Source of the DNA: Isoetes taiwanensis
Taxonomy: Eukaryota > Streptophyta > Lycopodiopsida > Isoetales > Isoetaceae
Direction: 5' to 3'
Assembly (NCBI GenBank): GCA_021234155.1
Contig: JAJEKV010000021.1
Span: 10,409,523-10,473,522 of the forward strand
DNA length: 64,000 nt
A program made the position numbers and the translations under genes. The first letter of the stretch is position 1; each line of letters begins with the position of its first letter. Positions 1 to 12,049 of the stretch are shown piece by piece. Under the pieces are notes generated by a model. It ran no database searches. It had not been told where the DNA came from and worked only from the letters and a program-made list of their open reading frames with translations.

Positions 1-3000
1 ATATGTTTGCTTCTAAGCATGCAATTCTTGAATCAAGCTTGAGCATTTGGAGGTTGATGGAGTGATTGATGGGCATGAGATTTTCTCTGGACTAGTCATA
101 GAAAGTAAGGCACCCTTTAAGGTTCTATTCGGAAGAGTTCATTCTAATTGCCAGCCTACATATCAGTAGTTTTGGGTTTATCTTGGCTCGAGTTACATAA
201 CCCACAGATTCACTAGTGCTGATCATTTTTCCTGGTTCTGGCCTTAGTCCTAGTTCATCTTTGGTCTTTGTGCCCGAGCTAATATCTACTTCAGTTCATG
301 TATTACTTCTTGCTTCTGATCAGATCCCGTTCCTATCTCCATCCTAGTTACATTTTCTATTCCGATCTTGATCCTGACTCTGCTTCTACTCATGATGCAA
401 TTCCTGAACTTGATCATGTCCCAGGTTCTGATCTTGATTCCATTCCTATTTCTCTTCATGTTCTGACTCTCAGTTTTGACTCTTGCTCCTGTCTTTGTAC
501 CTACCGCTCTAGTTTTATCTATGCCAAATTATGTTCCAGTCCTAGGCCTACCACTGATGTGGCCAGGGCAAATTTCTTTGTCCAGGCCATGTCTCAATTT
601 CGTATCTCGAAGATATCTGTGCAGAAGTTTATCAAAGCTAGTCTACAATAGTACAATAAAGGTTCATCCTCGACGAGCTCTCCACCTGTGAAGTCTACTC
701 CAATATTTCTAGACAAGTATCAGGGGCATGTTATCTTAACTTGGTTACACCTGATCAGCCGCTGCATGTGATGTTGGAGACAACTTTAGTGGAGATACTA
801 GCATCATATAAACACATAAAATTAGATAGCAAAACACTGAAATAGAAATCAAGAATTTAGGAAAGTCACTAAAAACTTAAGCTTTGCAGATGCAAAAACA
901 GCGATGCGCCTTAGCAAACAAACCAGGTTTTCCTTAATTTTTGAAAATCATCCTTCGAAGATGGAAGCTGGGATTAAATTTCTATAACTCTATGAAGGAA
1001 GAGAGGAAATCTGTAACAAAGACTGCCCAATGAGGCATTCATTGGACCAAGACTAAAGATCTCATCGATATTTTCTAGCACCCAAAGAAGCTGTAATTTC
1101 AGAAGAGATATTGAAAGCTGGAACAACAGCAAAAATATCATCTGCGTAAAAGAGCAAGTTGAATATGTTGGATTAAGTTGTAATCTCATCTAAGAAGTTG
1201 AATGTGCCAATAGATGGAGCAAAGGATGAAACATTGCAAGTTGTAACCATGTACCACAGAACCACATGGCAAAAATAGAGTGGATGAGAAAGCCACACGT
1301 GATTGATTAAAAGTATTTTTCAGTTCCTAATGTATCTTTCTTTTGGAACCTCCTCCCTCCTCCCTTTTACTATTGTCACTAATAATCATATATACCTCTA
1401 TAAAATATGCAAAATCAGTTTTGTACTGGTTTAAACTATTTCTTGCATAAGTTGGAACAAGATTTTGATGGTGTATAGTGTTAAAAATTGTGTGTTTATG
1501 AGAGAAAGATGAGCTTGTTTGTTTCTTGCATGTGGTGGTTCTATTTTTTTTATTTTTGTTTTTATTTTTATTTTTTTAATTTCATGTAGGGTGTTTGCAT
1601 AGCAGTGAAGGATTAGTATGCCATGGATTTGAAGACATGAAGTTACTACGCCCATCTTTGTGCGATTGTGAAAGATTCTCCATTCATTTTGTACTGTTAG
1701 AACCTTGGCGTCATGGAACATGTCGATGTGTGCTAATATGATTGTGTATTTTGCTTCATTGCTTTTACTGGTACATTTCTGGAGGTGACAGCAAGCTTAA
1801 ACTCGAAGTAAGCATAGCAGGGCTGCAAAGGAGCCTTTATAAGGGAAGTAAGACATGTCACCTGGACAAATTCGATGACAGCATCGAGTGATGTTACTAC
1901 CAATAGTGGTGGTAGATTTGATGGAGAAGGCGTGATGGGGAACATATGATCTGCTGAGTCAATTCATTTGGTATCTAAAGACGTGGCCACTAGGCTAGAT
2001 GGTAGGTCAATGTTATTGAGGAGTGACTGGGTATGGAGCTAGGGATACCTTCCTTATTCAGTTCCGATTGTGTTGTGGCATAAAATCTAGCCCTCCAATC
2101 AAGCATTCAATGGTCGGATCAATGCCATGTCAGCAGGAGGGTTGAGTAAGGAAGACTAGCCTGGATATTGTGGGATGGGGGAAGTAGTGGAGCTGCTATC
2201 ACTATGGATGTATCTATCACTATCATGTTTGGTGGATGTAATGTGCGACAGGCATTGTATGATAGGACGATTGTGTTCTTGAAGAGAATTGTAAAGCAGG
2301 TGTCAGGTGTCGTGGCTTTAAAAAGAAGATTGTCATATCATTTGCATCTACAATCTGTTATGAAGCTAGATTTTAAGACTTTAGCTAGTGTAAATGTGAG
2401 GACCACGAATTATTTGGTTGGAATCCAACGAGCATGCTGGAATAACGATCATGTGGAATGCGTCGCGTGGTAGTAAATTGCACTGCTTTGAAGGAATTGT
2501 GGCATACTGCCTAAAGGAGATAGGCATAATTCATTTCAAGGTGCACTTGCATAATATTTCTGAAAAGCGGATTTCTATCGACAAGAACTTATAAGCTCTT
2601 TATGGAGCTAGCGATATCAAACACGTTATAATACTTGATAACAAGAACTCACTATCCTGAGCACATCAATATCTAGCATTATAACAGGGGGTTTTTTTCT
2701 GTTTTTGTACTGTTTTCTCTAAGGTTTTCATATGATTTGGTGGTCGTATTCATCCAGGTGTACTAAATAGTATTTCTAGAGTGCACTCTTTTGTTAGCCG
2801 TTGCTTTTAGAAAAGGGGGCAAATCCTGTGGTGGAGGCTTCTTTTGTGGTGGGTGTGAATATCTTCCCATTATTTTTAGGGTTTTCGAGGTCTTGGTTTG
2901 GGTTTTGAGCAACTTGTTAACTTGTTTCGAATTATCCGTTCTTCAAATTTCTCGCAGATCTTTTCCGATTCAAGCCCACTTGAAACATCGATTCTTGATT

Positions 3001-3192
3001 TCTTCATTTGCCTCGTAGACCACTTGCGTCCATTTCCTTTATATCATCTAATCAAGCCTCTGGATCTGTTCATTTTTTGACTCTGTTATTATTTGATTTG
3101 AAATGGGGAAGCGCGGATGGTTGAACAAGCTTGGTTTTGGCAACCGTAGTTCTAATGCATTGAGAGATAAAATGGGGCTGAAGATTGCACAG
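1..3192. other. unannotated region, no recognisable gene
   Basis: I see no convincing gene, RNA gene or complete mobile element here. Open frames are short (up to about 117 codons), overlap in several frames and show no family motif. The sequence is moderately AT-rich with ordinary plant intergenic texture. A start-like ATG at 3103 opens a short lysine/glycine-rich frame (MGKRGWLNKLGF) that runs into the MsrA-like exon in the wrong frame; it could be a first exon of another gene, but nothing supports that beyond its sequence. Confidence 0.5.
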
Positions 3193-3347
3193 GGGATGAA
3201 GATTCGCCTACCTACAGAGATGTTTGTGAAGGATATACAGGCCATGCTGAAGTAGTTAGAGTTCTTTATGATCCTAAAATTTGTCGATACGAGACTTTTT
3301 TGGATGTCTTTTGGGCTCGCCATGATCCAACTACACTAAATCGTCAG
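3193..3347 (+). pseudogene. orphan exon of peptide methionine sulfoxide reductase A (MsrA)
   Basis: MsrA reduces methionine-S-sulfoxide in proteins. Read with 2 bases of a split codon and then 51 codons, this stretch gives the middle of the MsrA domain: DSPTYRDVC, then [15 protein letters not shown], then a stretch ending [13 protein letters not shown], matching the family block that normally follows the GCFW active-site region and precedes GNDxGTQYRS. It is bounded by an acceptor-like TTGCACAG at 3185-3192 and a donor CAG|GTCAGA at 3347/3348, so it looks like one exon with intact splice edges. The catalytic GCFW exon upstream and the GND exon downstream are not visible in the surrounding 3 kb. 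I infer a captured or stranded exon; a gene with very long introns remains possible. Confidence 0.72.
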
Positions 3348-4231
3348 GTCAGATTATTCCTGCCTCTGTTTCTTCTTTCAGACAGTGTAAATGATGGAGT
3401 TTTGCTTTCAAAAGGTGTGAAGGTTGGGAGCGGACACTCAGAAAGTAAGCTTAACAGGTAAGATTGGCATATTATGGCACTATAGAGTTTTTCTTGCCTA
3501 AATCATAGTTTTTCCGGCTTAGATGGGCATCATGAGGATTTTCAAAATATGGGCATACTATGGAGTATTTTTCGAATCTATTAATGCTTCCATAAAATGG
3601 GTTTTTGATTATACAAGCTGTTTTGGATCTAAATCAAAAAACAGTATAAAAGGAGATAGGCTTGAACAGCAATGAAAACTGATGGATTGAACTAAATCCT
3701 TGCCCATAAATCTGAAGAAATCTTTTAAATGGAGCAGTGAGATAGATCCATCTATTCATTCTAAAGTTGAAGATTACTCATTCTGTTGCAAATGAGAAAT
3801 TATTCAGTAGAGGCATTTGCTGAGCTCGCTGGCAGATGTTTATTTCTAGATTTCTTGGCTTTATGCAGATCAATTTGGCCAATTTGGGTGCACTGGCGAC
3901 AGGGCCACAAGAAATGGCTTGGTCGACTACAAATAATGGAATTTAACACAAATGCTAAAGTTGACGTTGTTCTTGGCAAAAAGGGTTTCTTACATCGCAT
4001 TGCTAAAGGAATACTTGGAGAAGAGCCCATTGTGCTTCGTTAAATTTTCTTGGCAACGGTTTATTACTTGCAAAGGCATCTCAGGTTAAGCAAGTGATAT
4101 TCCTTCATATCATTCTTTTGTTGCTCATTCTGAATGCATGGCAAACAGAGTTCGTCCTCAGAAATTCATTTTAGTTTATGCTATTCATTTCAGTTTATGT
4201 TGGACTCACAAGCTGGCTTCTTGGATCTCTG

Positions 4232-4489
4232 CTATTTATTACCTTGCAGGGTTCTCTTCTCGTTATCTTTAGGTCCTTTCCATGTTCTATTGCAGGGGAC
4301 ATGATGCCACAATATTCTTCTTATGTTCATGATTTCAATCACATTATTTGTACTTTTCAAAGGCTGGTCAGTGCTGCTAATTGAAGCAGAAATGGAAGCT
4401 GTATTGCCATCATCCACAGGTGCAAGATCCGTATAGTATCTGGCTGTTGTATCTTCTTCTGAAGGAGCCGGGCTTGGCAAGTCACTCAT
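4232..4489 (-). CDS. possible coding exon, unknown product
   Basis: On the minus strand an 85-codon frame begins MSDLPSPAPSEEDTTARYY and continues into a Ser/Thr/Asp-rich stretch (APVDDGNTASISASISS). The composition resembles a disordered linker in a real protein more than random AT-rich translation, and the region contains AG/GT dinucleotides that could serve as splice edges. I do not recognise a family and see no neighbouring exon that continues it. It may equally be a chance frame. Confidence 0.2.
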   Translation of the reverse strand: MSDLPSPAPSEEDTTARYYTDLAPVDDGNTASISASISSTDQPLKSTNNVIEIMNIRRILWHHVPCNRTWKGPKDNEKRTLQGNK

Positions 4490-4855
4490 GAATAATAGGG
4501 CAGAGGCATATTATATTATAATCCAGCCACTATCACGCATGGAAATGTTGGATTAGAGGGTCTATTCTGTAATTCTATTATCTCATTTACGGTGCTTTAG
4601 AGAAATTTTACTTTGAGTATTTGCAATATCTTTTTCCTACTACCTCCATATGGTTTTAGCTTTGCATATTCTGCCTGAGCTAAATTTGGACAATGAGACT
4701 AGTGATGGCAGAAACATGTCCTTTATTTCTAGTAAGGTCATTGCAATTACTTAAATTGTCTATATCTACACCCCTATACCATCCTTAAGGCCCCGAAGGG
4801 GCCAAAAAAATTTTTAGTTAACACAAACTATTCACACACAACTAACATTATTAAC

Positions 4856-4958
4856 ACAAACCATTGCATTTGACACATTTAAATTAAAATCCCCCTTAAA
4901 TCCCCTTTGGTTTGGGTGCATATTCACACGGGGGGTTTACGTAGGGCAGCGAGAGCCT
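4856..4958. repeat. left ~103-bp inverted repeat of the outermost element
   Basis: This arm reappears in reverse complement at 24649-24750 with only scattered mismatches, over about 103 bp. The arms begin ACAAACCATTGCATTTGACA and end near GAGAGCCT. Outside them, the left flank has a short palindrome (GGCCCCGAAGGGGCC, about 4791-4805) that is missing on the right. Together with the remnants inside (4959-5104 and 24618-24648) they form a few-hundred-bp TIR or foldback element that received the LTR retrotransposon. No clear target duplication was found, so its superfamily is unassigned. Confidence 0.82.
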
Positions 4959-5104
4959 CAAAAAAATTATAATACATGTACAAAATTAACACTATTAAGT
5001 ACATTGTCTCAAATCTTATAGTATTTTGCAAACCTTAATATACAGTATACAAAAACTTGTACATGCATACCCCACAAACGAGGATCGCTATGTATGGTCC
5101 AGAT

Positions 5105-5699
5105 TGTTAGTCCTGTGCCTCCTGGTTCAGGACTATTCATGCATACGACGGACCAGGTCAAGCTCAAGGATCCCGCGATCGACCACGGGTCAGCCATCAA
5201 AAGCTCGGCCAGAAGAACAAGCGGCGGACCCGCAGCGGTCAAAGCCTGCGTCCAGATCAACAAGAGGCTTCGGACAAGTGACGGCCGCCACCGCCCGCGT
5301 CGGCGTCAAGCGTGATTCGAGGCACTTCAAGAGGCACCGCCAACATTCCTCAAGAATCGGGGCCTCCTTCCGAGTCGGCCGAGAGATCGGTCGGAGTCTC
5401 TATATTGGGCCAAAGGCCATTGTACTATATATATGAGTAGAGCTAGCACATGAGTTTTTAGATGAGTTTTGAGTCTTGTCTCTCTTGGTCTTCTCGATTG
5501 CGTAGAGCTCATGTATGTTCATCATTGATATCAAGGAAGCTTATCATTTTCCTCTCACCGTTCTCTCTTGTTCTGTTTTCTTCTTCTTGTTCTTTTCTTG
5601 CAAATCCCCGCGTGACATAGTCCCCTGGGATTCTCCTGTTAGATCCAAGGGTCCTCACAGAGGGTGTCTTGCAGGAGTTCCGAACCTGGACCCCAAACA
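5105..5699 (+). repeat. 5' LTR
   Basis: This repeat matches 24019-24612 over its whole length and has TG...CA ends. The two LTRs are nearly identical in the AT-rich parts (for example from TGTACTATATATATGAG onward) and differ mainly in the first 250 bp, where many differences touch CAG/CTG or CG sites. LTR divergence would therefore overestimate insertion age if those differences are consensus errors. Confidence 0.95.
5421..5435 (+). promoter_or_regulatory. TATA-like core promoter of the 5' LTR
   Basis: TGTACTATATATATGAG lies about 320 bp into the LTR and is preserved in the 3' LTR (about 24332-24347). A TATA box in this position would place the start of the genomic transcript (the U3/R boundary) near 5455-5465. 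This is inference from sequence only. Confidence 0.55.
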
Positions 5700-5728
5700 C
5701 CGCCGCTGCCGGTCTGGATTCGATTTCC
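5700..5728 (+). other. primer binding site, probably tRNA-Asp type, decayed
   Basis: Immediately after the LTR end comes CCGCCGCTGCCGGTCTGGAT. This resembles the GGCGCCGTTGCCGGGGATCG primer site used by many plant Tat-type elements, which pairs with the 3' end of tRNA-Asp. Several mismatches are present. Position right after the LTR is the strongest support. Confidence 0.5.
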
Positions 5729-5744
5729 CCTTTCTTACGTCACC

Positions 5745-8119
5745 ATGTTCCGTCCAAAACTTCACGCCCGGGAAGAACTTCTTTCCCCTGCGGACGTCTC
5801 GCTTGGGCGCCATCATCGAAGGGAAGCTGTTCGTGACATGTATGGATGCGCTTACGACATTGAGGGAGGCCACATTCGGTCTAGGGCTCACCGGGCGCCA
5901 CCCACCCCTCGTGTCATGTCTCGGCCCAAATTCTCCACCTCAAGCGTGCAAACATTGCTCACAGCCTCGGTCTCCCTCATCACTATCGAGCCCTATCCGC
6001 TCCACCGCTCAACCTTACTTTCATACCCCGAACATGCCTTCATCCATCACTCTTTCCGCCATACGCCCTGCCTTCACAACCATCATCCCTACGGGTGGAC
6101 GGGGATATCCACATGTCTCTTTTGCTCCTCCCCAGGAATTTCCCTTCCCTACCTTTCCCACCGCTCTTCCCATTTTACAATCTTATGGACCTCAAACCAA
6201 ATGATCGGGCACCTCAAAGACCCCCACCTCGGTCACCCCTTCAAACAGGGTCTTTCCAAAGACCATACCCCCTCCAACTCCACCTCACTATCCTCACTAT
6301 CATGTTCTGTCCCGCCCAAAGACTTTTACCTCTACCTTTCGGACCCTTAAGGTGACTTATCCCACCTTTGGCAACACTAGGCGGCAAACCTTTAGACCAA
6401 AGTGCTCAGGCCCACATGGAAGAATTTGAGGCTCGGGCTGTCCGAATGGTCATGCGCAACCTCAACTGAAATTCCACATCTTTTCTACCACATTGCGTGG
6501 CTCCCCTCATCAATGGCTCATGTCCAACAAAAAGCCTTTGGAAACAAGATTGGTCCGAAATGAAAGCGCTTTTCTTTTCTCACTATGGGACCCACGGATG
6601 ATGATCAACTTCATCTCAAGCAACTCAATGACCTTCAACAAGAGCCCACGGCGAGTCTGCCCGGGATTTTGCGGAGGCCGTCTTCACATTCTCGCTCAAG
6701 CAAACTCAAGGAGTACCCCACCAGAGCCGGATCTTGGTGCGGTTTCTCCAAGGACTTCCTCCGGCTATCAGACTCATGACTGAATACCTGCGCCCGAAGA
6801 CTTTAGAGCAGGCTATCGATCTTGTCAATCACTCAGTCAATGTTTCCTCCCGTGGCGTGGCTCTTCAGGAGCTCCCTTTCATTCCACCTGTCATGGTTCC
6901 ACAGACTGCTGTTCAACCTCAACACGCCAATCCGCAGCGCAGTCAGATCTGGTGCCATATCTGCAAATATCAAGGCCACTTGGCGAATGAGTGCAACTCC
7001 ACCAATGGCCCGCCTCATTGTAAACGATGCAACATGTGCAATCATGCCACGGAAGAATGCACTCGCACTCATCCTACACCTTTCCGCAACAAGATGGTTT
7101 ATCAAGTGCAAACAACACCTCAGCACCAATCGCCATATCAGCAGCCACCACTGCAGGCGCAACCCAATCAACTCTATCAGCAACAGGAGCAACAACGGGG
7201 ACCCAACACACGTCCTCCTTTTGATCCTTCGAAAGCTCAGTGTTATCACTGTCAAGAATGGGGTCATACCACCACGGCGTGTCCTCAACTCCCACAAGTT
7301 CAGGTGCAGCTTCCTGGCACCAATCAGACCACATCAGTCCGCCTCACGGCTTACCAACTCTGGATTGCTAATGGCAAACAAGGCCCGCGTCCTGTTCTTC
7401 GGAAGCCACCTCGCGCGCCTCAGCAATCACGCTATCAACCAGCTCCTGCAAATCAACCTCCGCTAGATCAACAAGCACAGGAAGAAATTTTTCAGGCTCT
7501 TAATCCTCCAGTCCAGCCATCAAATTGGGTTGGTTTGGTTTCACGCCAGACCAGGGCGACACGTCCCTTAACCATTATTCCTAATGGCACGCAACCTGCC
7601 TTTGCAGTCGATGCAATTCCTCATGCAGAAGACAAAAAGGTCCATTTTGCACCTGACTTGGAGAAACTCATGCCGCATGTCATGCCTAAAGTTCGCCAGA
7701 GCATTTTGAACCTCATGCAAGCTGCTGAAGGCCGCACGTTGGCTAATGTCCATGCCACCACGCGAGCTCAACAAAGACAAGACGCACCTTCCACGTCTCA
7801 ACCTCCACGCTCTCAGACATATCCCAATATCGCTGCGGAGGTTGACCTACTCAAAGAAGTTGCTGCTTCTTTACCACGCACTCCAGCACCTGTGGATCTC
7901 GCCGATCCTTTTTCTCATGTGCCTCTGGAACTCCAAGAGGAGCTAGCCAAAATCAAAATTCCTTTAAGCTTGGCCACAATTTTGAAACTCTGTCCTTCTC
8001 TCAAGGACCAGTTACCACTCCCGACTGTTCTGGTTGGGGCTGTTGCTACCTCTACTCCCACGGTACATGCCACGGTGGGCAATCAACAAGTCAATCATGT
8101 TCAAATTGGCCGGAGGTAG
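5745..8119 (+). pseudogene. gag polyprotein with three CCHC zinc knuckles (frameshifted)
   Basis: Gag packages the element RNA into virus-like particles. The first plausible start is the ATG at 5745. The N-terminal and capsid parts are spread over several frames between 5745 and about 6730, for example the stretch near 6410-6470 that reads AHMEEFEARAVRMVMRNLN. The C-terminal 461-codon part (6734-8119) is open and carries three CX2CX4HX4C knuckles: CHICKYQGHLANEC, CKRCNMCNHATEEC and CYHCQEWGHTTTAC. Between and after them lie Gln/Pro-rich linkers. Three knuckles are more than the usual one or two of plant Ty3 gags. The upstream frameshifts are interruptions as the sequence stands; some may be consensus errors. 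Confidence 0.85.
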
Positions 8120-10740
8120 CGGTCAATCTCATCACGGATAAACTCCGCAAACAAATGGGCATCAAACAACTCTATCGTGCCCCATACGACATCAAATTGG
8201 CCAATGGCCATATCACGAGACCTCAAGGCGTCACGCCTCTTCTTCAAATCAACATTGGTGATCTCAGATTTCCCTTGGAATTTGGTGTTTGGAAGGCTGG
8301 AGAAGATCCAGGTGATTATGAAATGTTGGTCGGCGGACCTTTTCTCCGCCGGGCCAAGAGCATCCATTCTTCGGGCCCGCGGATCGGTTAGTCATCACCG
8401 ATGGTCACCTCAATGCCACCATGGACTTGGAACAGCAAAATCATTTCCGTCGACAATGCTGAACCCTCTCTCGCCATACCGATTCGAGGGGCGCCCGAAT
8501 ATTTATCAAGTTCGGGGCTCCACTGCGAGTGCGCCTCTGTCATCCTACCCGAATATATTTGATCCTTGGGGAGAAATGACTCTTGATCAGGACGGTCAGG
8601 CTGCGTTGCTTGACCCTTACCTGGCTCCTTGCAATCGAATCCAACGTGTTGATCACTTTTCAGACGCTGAACCTCCTGCAGCTCCTGTAGATGTACACGC
8701 TGTCATGAAGCAACCACTGCTTGAGGAACCTCAGCAACCTCTCTTTTTCACCACGCAGAGTGCCACGCATCCTGTTATGCTTCAACCTCCTGCTCATATT
8801 GTCCAGGACACGGAAGTTATTCCCCATATTCGGACTCCTGAAGTCGAGATCGTGGACGTTGGCAACAATCAGCCTGTCCGACTTGCTGCCAATCTTCCGA
8901 CACCCTATCGTAACAGGGCTGTCACGCTCTTCAAAAAGTTCAAACACATTTTTGCCTGGAGCTACAGAGATCTTCGGGGGATCAACAAAACCTTGGGGGA
9001 ACTCACCATTCCTACCAAGTCTGATGCACGCCCAGTCTAGCAACGACAGTACCGGCTCAACCCCAATTACCGTGATCGCGTCAAGGCGGAAATTGACAAA
9101 CTCCTTGCTGCAGGTTTGATCTATGAGGTCAAACATTCTGAGTGGGTGAGCCCCATCGTCATTGCACTCAAACACAATGGTAAGATCCGCGTTTGCGTGG
9201 ACTACCGAAAACTCAATCAGGCCACGGAGCGTGATCATTTTCCACTTCCCTTCGCGCACCGGGGTTCGGAAGAGGTTCTTTGGACATGAGATGTACTCTT
9301 TCATGGATGGTTTTTCTGGCTACAATTAGATCTCAATCCAAGAGTCTGATCAACTCAAGACTACCTTCACCACCCCGTGGGGCACTTTTGCCTACAAGGT
9401 GGTTCCTTTTGGATTATCAAACTCTCCATCCACGTTTCAACGTATCATGCTCTCAGTTTTTCATGATTTTATGAAGGAAAATCCCTTCTTGCAAATTTTT
9501 CAAGATGACTTCTCTGCCTACAGTTCCATGGCTGACCATTTGGATAAATTGGAACTCGTCTTTCAGAAATGTGATGAGTCCGGCATTAGTCTCAATCCCG
9601 AGAAATGCACCTTTTGCGTCACTTCCGTGTTACGTTGGGACATGTGGTTGACAAAGCGGTATCACCACGGATCTGCCAAAATCATTTTGTGTGCTAAAGG
9701 CTCAAGCACCACCAATATAAAGGAAACACGCTCTTTCTTGGGTAAGGTCAATTATTACTCCACCTTCATTCCCCGGACTCGCCTGACCATTGCAGATCCC
9801 ATTCATAAACTCACGGGTGATGAATCCCACAGGCTTGGAATTCCCGGAGGATCTTCGCTTTCCAACAGTTGAAGCTCTTGCTTACTCAGGCTCCGGTTCT
9901 TGTTCCTCCTCAATGGGACAAGCCCTTTCATGTCCATGTCGATGTCTCGGCCTTTGCTATTGGAGCTGTTCTTTCTCAAGAATATGATGCGCACACTGAC
10001 AAACCAAACGCTTCGCCCGGTAGGAAACTCAAACTCCAATGAACGCAACTACTACGCCACAGAGCGAGAAGCCTTGGGTTTTATTTTTTCTGCGTCCAAC
10101 GCTTCCGTCACTATCTTTTTGGGCGGTCGGATCAAATTCTTTGTTGACCACCGGGCACTTTTTTTTTTGATCAACAAATCCACGCCCACGGCCGCATTGC
10201 TCGTTGGGTCCTCCTTACGCAAGAATTTGCACCTTTTGAAATTGTTCACAAGGCTGGCATATCTCATGTTGTCCCGGATTATCTTTCACGCATCCACCAC
10301 GGATGATCCCTCCTTTGGAGTCTCGGGCGCCTTTCCGGCGGCTCAACTCTTTACGGTCACGGCAACACCTCATTGGTTTCATGATTTTCGGTGATATCTC
10401 CTCACAGAGCTCTTCCACTAGAAGGCGCCCACGCTCTCCGCCAAGCGACAATCCGTCGACATCAATTTCTCCGCGAGGTCCGTGACTACACCATGGTTGC
10501 AGGCCATCTTTACAAAAAGGGTAAGGATACCATCCTTCGACGCTGTGTTCTCCCTCATGAGGTCCCAGATATTGTTCGAGAAGCCCATGAAGGGCTCGGA
10601 GGTGGTCATTTTCATGGAGACACCACGGCACGCAAAATCCTTCTTGCTGGTTATTTTTGGCCCACGCTCTTCAAAGACGATCACGCCCACGCCCGCACGT
10701 GTGATGCTTGCCAGCGTGTGGGACGGCCCACGGCCCGTGA
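8120..10740 (+). pseudogene. pol part 1: protease, reverse transcriptase, RNase H, integrase zinc domain
   Basis: Domains in order: an aspartic-protease-like segment (about 8110-8390, with AVNLITDKLRKQMGI and YDIKLANGHITRPQG), where the catalytic Asp-containing motif is displaced by a frameshift and the Asp itself appears changed. Then reverse transcriptase (about 8900-9830), with VSPIVIALKHNGKIRVCVDY, FGLSNSPSTFQRIM and the catalytic box FQDDFSAYS near 9496. Then RNase H (about 9880-10290), with FHVHVDVSAFAIGAVLSQEY and NERNYYATEREALGF. Then the integrase HHCC finger (about 10590-10715), with HEGLGGGHFHGD and CDACQRVG. In-frame TAG codons stand at 9038-9040 and 9327-9329, and several frameshifts occur. 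Coding stops abruptly at 10740 where the CACTA-like element begins and resumes at 15926. Confidence 0.93.
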
Positions 10741-11386
10741 CACAAGGCCCCCAAATAATAATTGTTATTAGTTTTTCGTAGCAGTTTTTTCATAAAACCA
10801 CGATAATAAACTAATCTAAGTTTGTGGGTTAATATGTTGATTAAGCATGAAGAGTTATATAGTGTGGTTCTTCTTGTGATCTATTGTTCTAGTTCTTTTC
10901 CATAGTTCACCATTATGGTATTTTACGATAGTTAACTTGCTTGATTTAATAGTATGGTTTAGGTTTGCTTTGTTGCTATGTTTTATAAAAGTGGGCCATA
11001 AACTAGTAATGATTTTCATTTTATTTATTCTTGCAACTTAAAATGGTTGCCTAATGAAGTTGTTTACATCTTTTTATATGAACCAACGTTGTTCCATATA
11101 ATAAAATGTCTCAATGCTTTATCAAAAAGCTTAGGCTAACTGCTAATGGTTTTTTCATCAAAATCGTAGATATTTGCATCATTTAACCTAACTCGATATT
11201 AGGAAAAACCAATGGTGTCTGAACAAAGCAATTAGTATTGGTTTAATAAAAGTAATAGCACATATTCAGCATGAAAACCACTATCATTATAAGACATCAA
11301 TGTCGTAAGTTTCTCCATCGAAACCTTAATGTTTATGTAAGTTTTCCATCAAAATCTTAATGTTTTTCTTATGTAGTTCATAGTGG

Positions 11387-11427
<41 letters not shown>

Positions 11428-12049
11428 GAAATTCTCATCTAACCATACTATATGCCTTACGACCTTAAAAACAAACTAGGGAACCTTTTTGCATTAGGAA
11501 CGTGTATCAAAAGCATATATCAAGCATCCAAGGATTTGAACCCTGGTATTTCCAGTAGCTAGTAATGGGGACTCTAAAACTTTTTAAGAAGATTCATCCC
11601 TATATAATTTAGGACCAAAAATTAGTCATTAATCATTAATATAGCACAGCACAGTATTCCAATAGAATACAAGGAAAAATGAACCTAGACAGAAAACATC
11701 CCAAAATTTCTTGGATCATAAATTGCTAATGGTAGTAACACATAGACCACTATGGGTAGCTTCAGTAGAGTAAAAAACAATTTATTCACATTAGAACATA
11801 AAGGTATTTGATTGCCACCACAAATTAGACCTCAAATAATAACAAAACATAAACGGCTTTTTAGTGGAACAATTACAAACACATAAGAGAAGCTGCAGAA
11901 CATAGCATACTTCCACAAAGAACTAATAGTGGAATTTAGGCAAGCCCACAGATATGATGATACTACAAATATTAGTTCACCCATGCAAAAGACACCATGG
12001 AATGTTCTAACCTGGGCAGAAGCTAATCTCATTGTTTAATGGCTGACAT

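Noticed and set aside
298-651. 117-codon ORF near the window start
   Set aside because: No conserved motif, overlapping frames of similar length, biased toward SDLDPDS-like repeats of local TCTGATC motifs.
5515-6204. 229-codon ORF overlapping the 5' LTR end
   Set aside because: It crosses the LTR and primer site and shows no Gag homology in that frame; a shadow frame.
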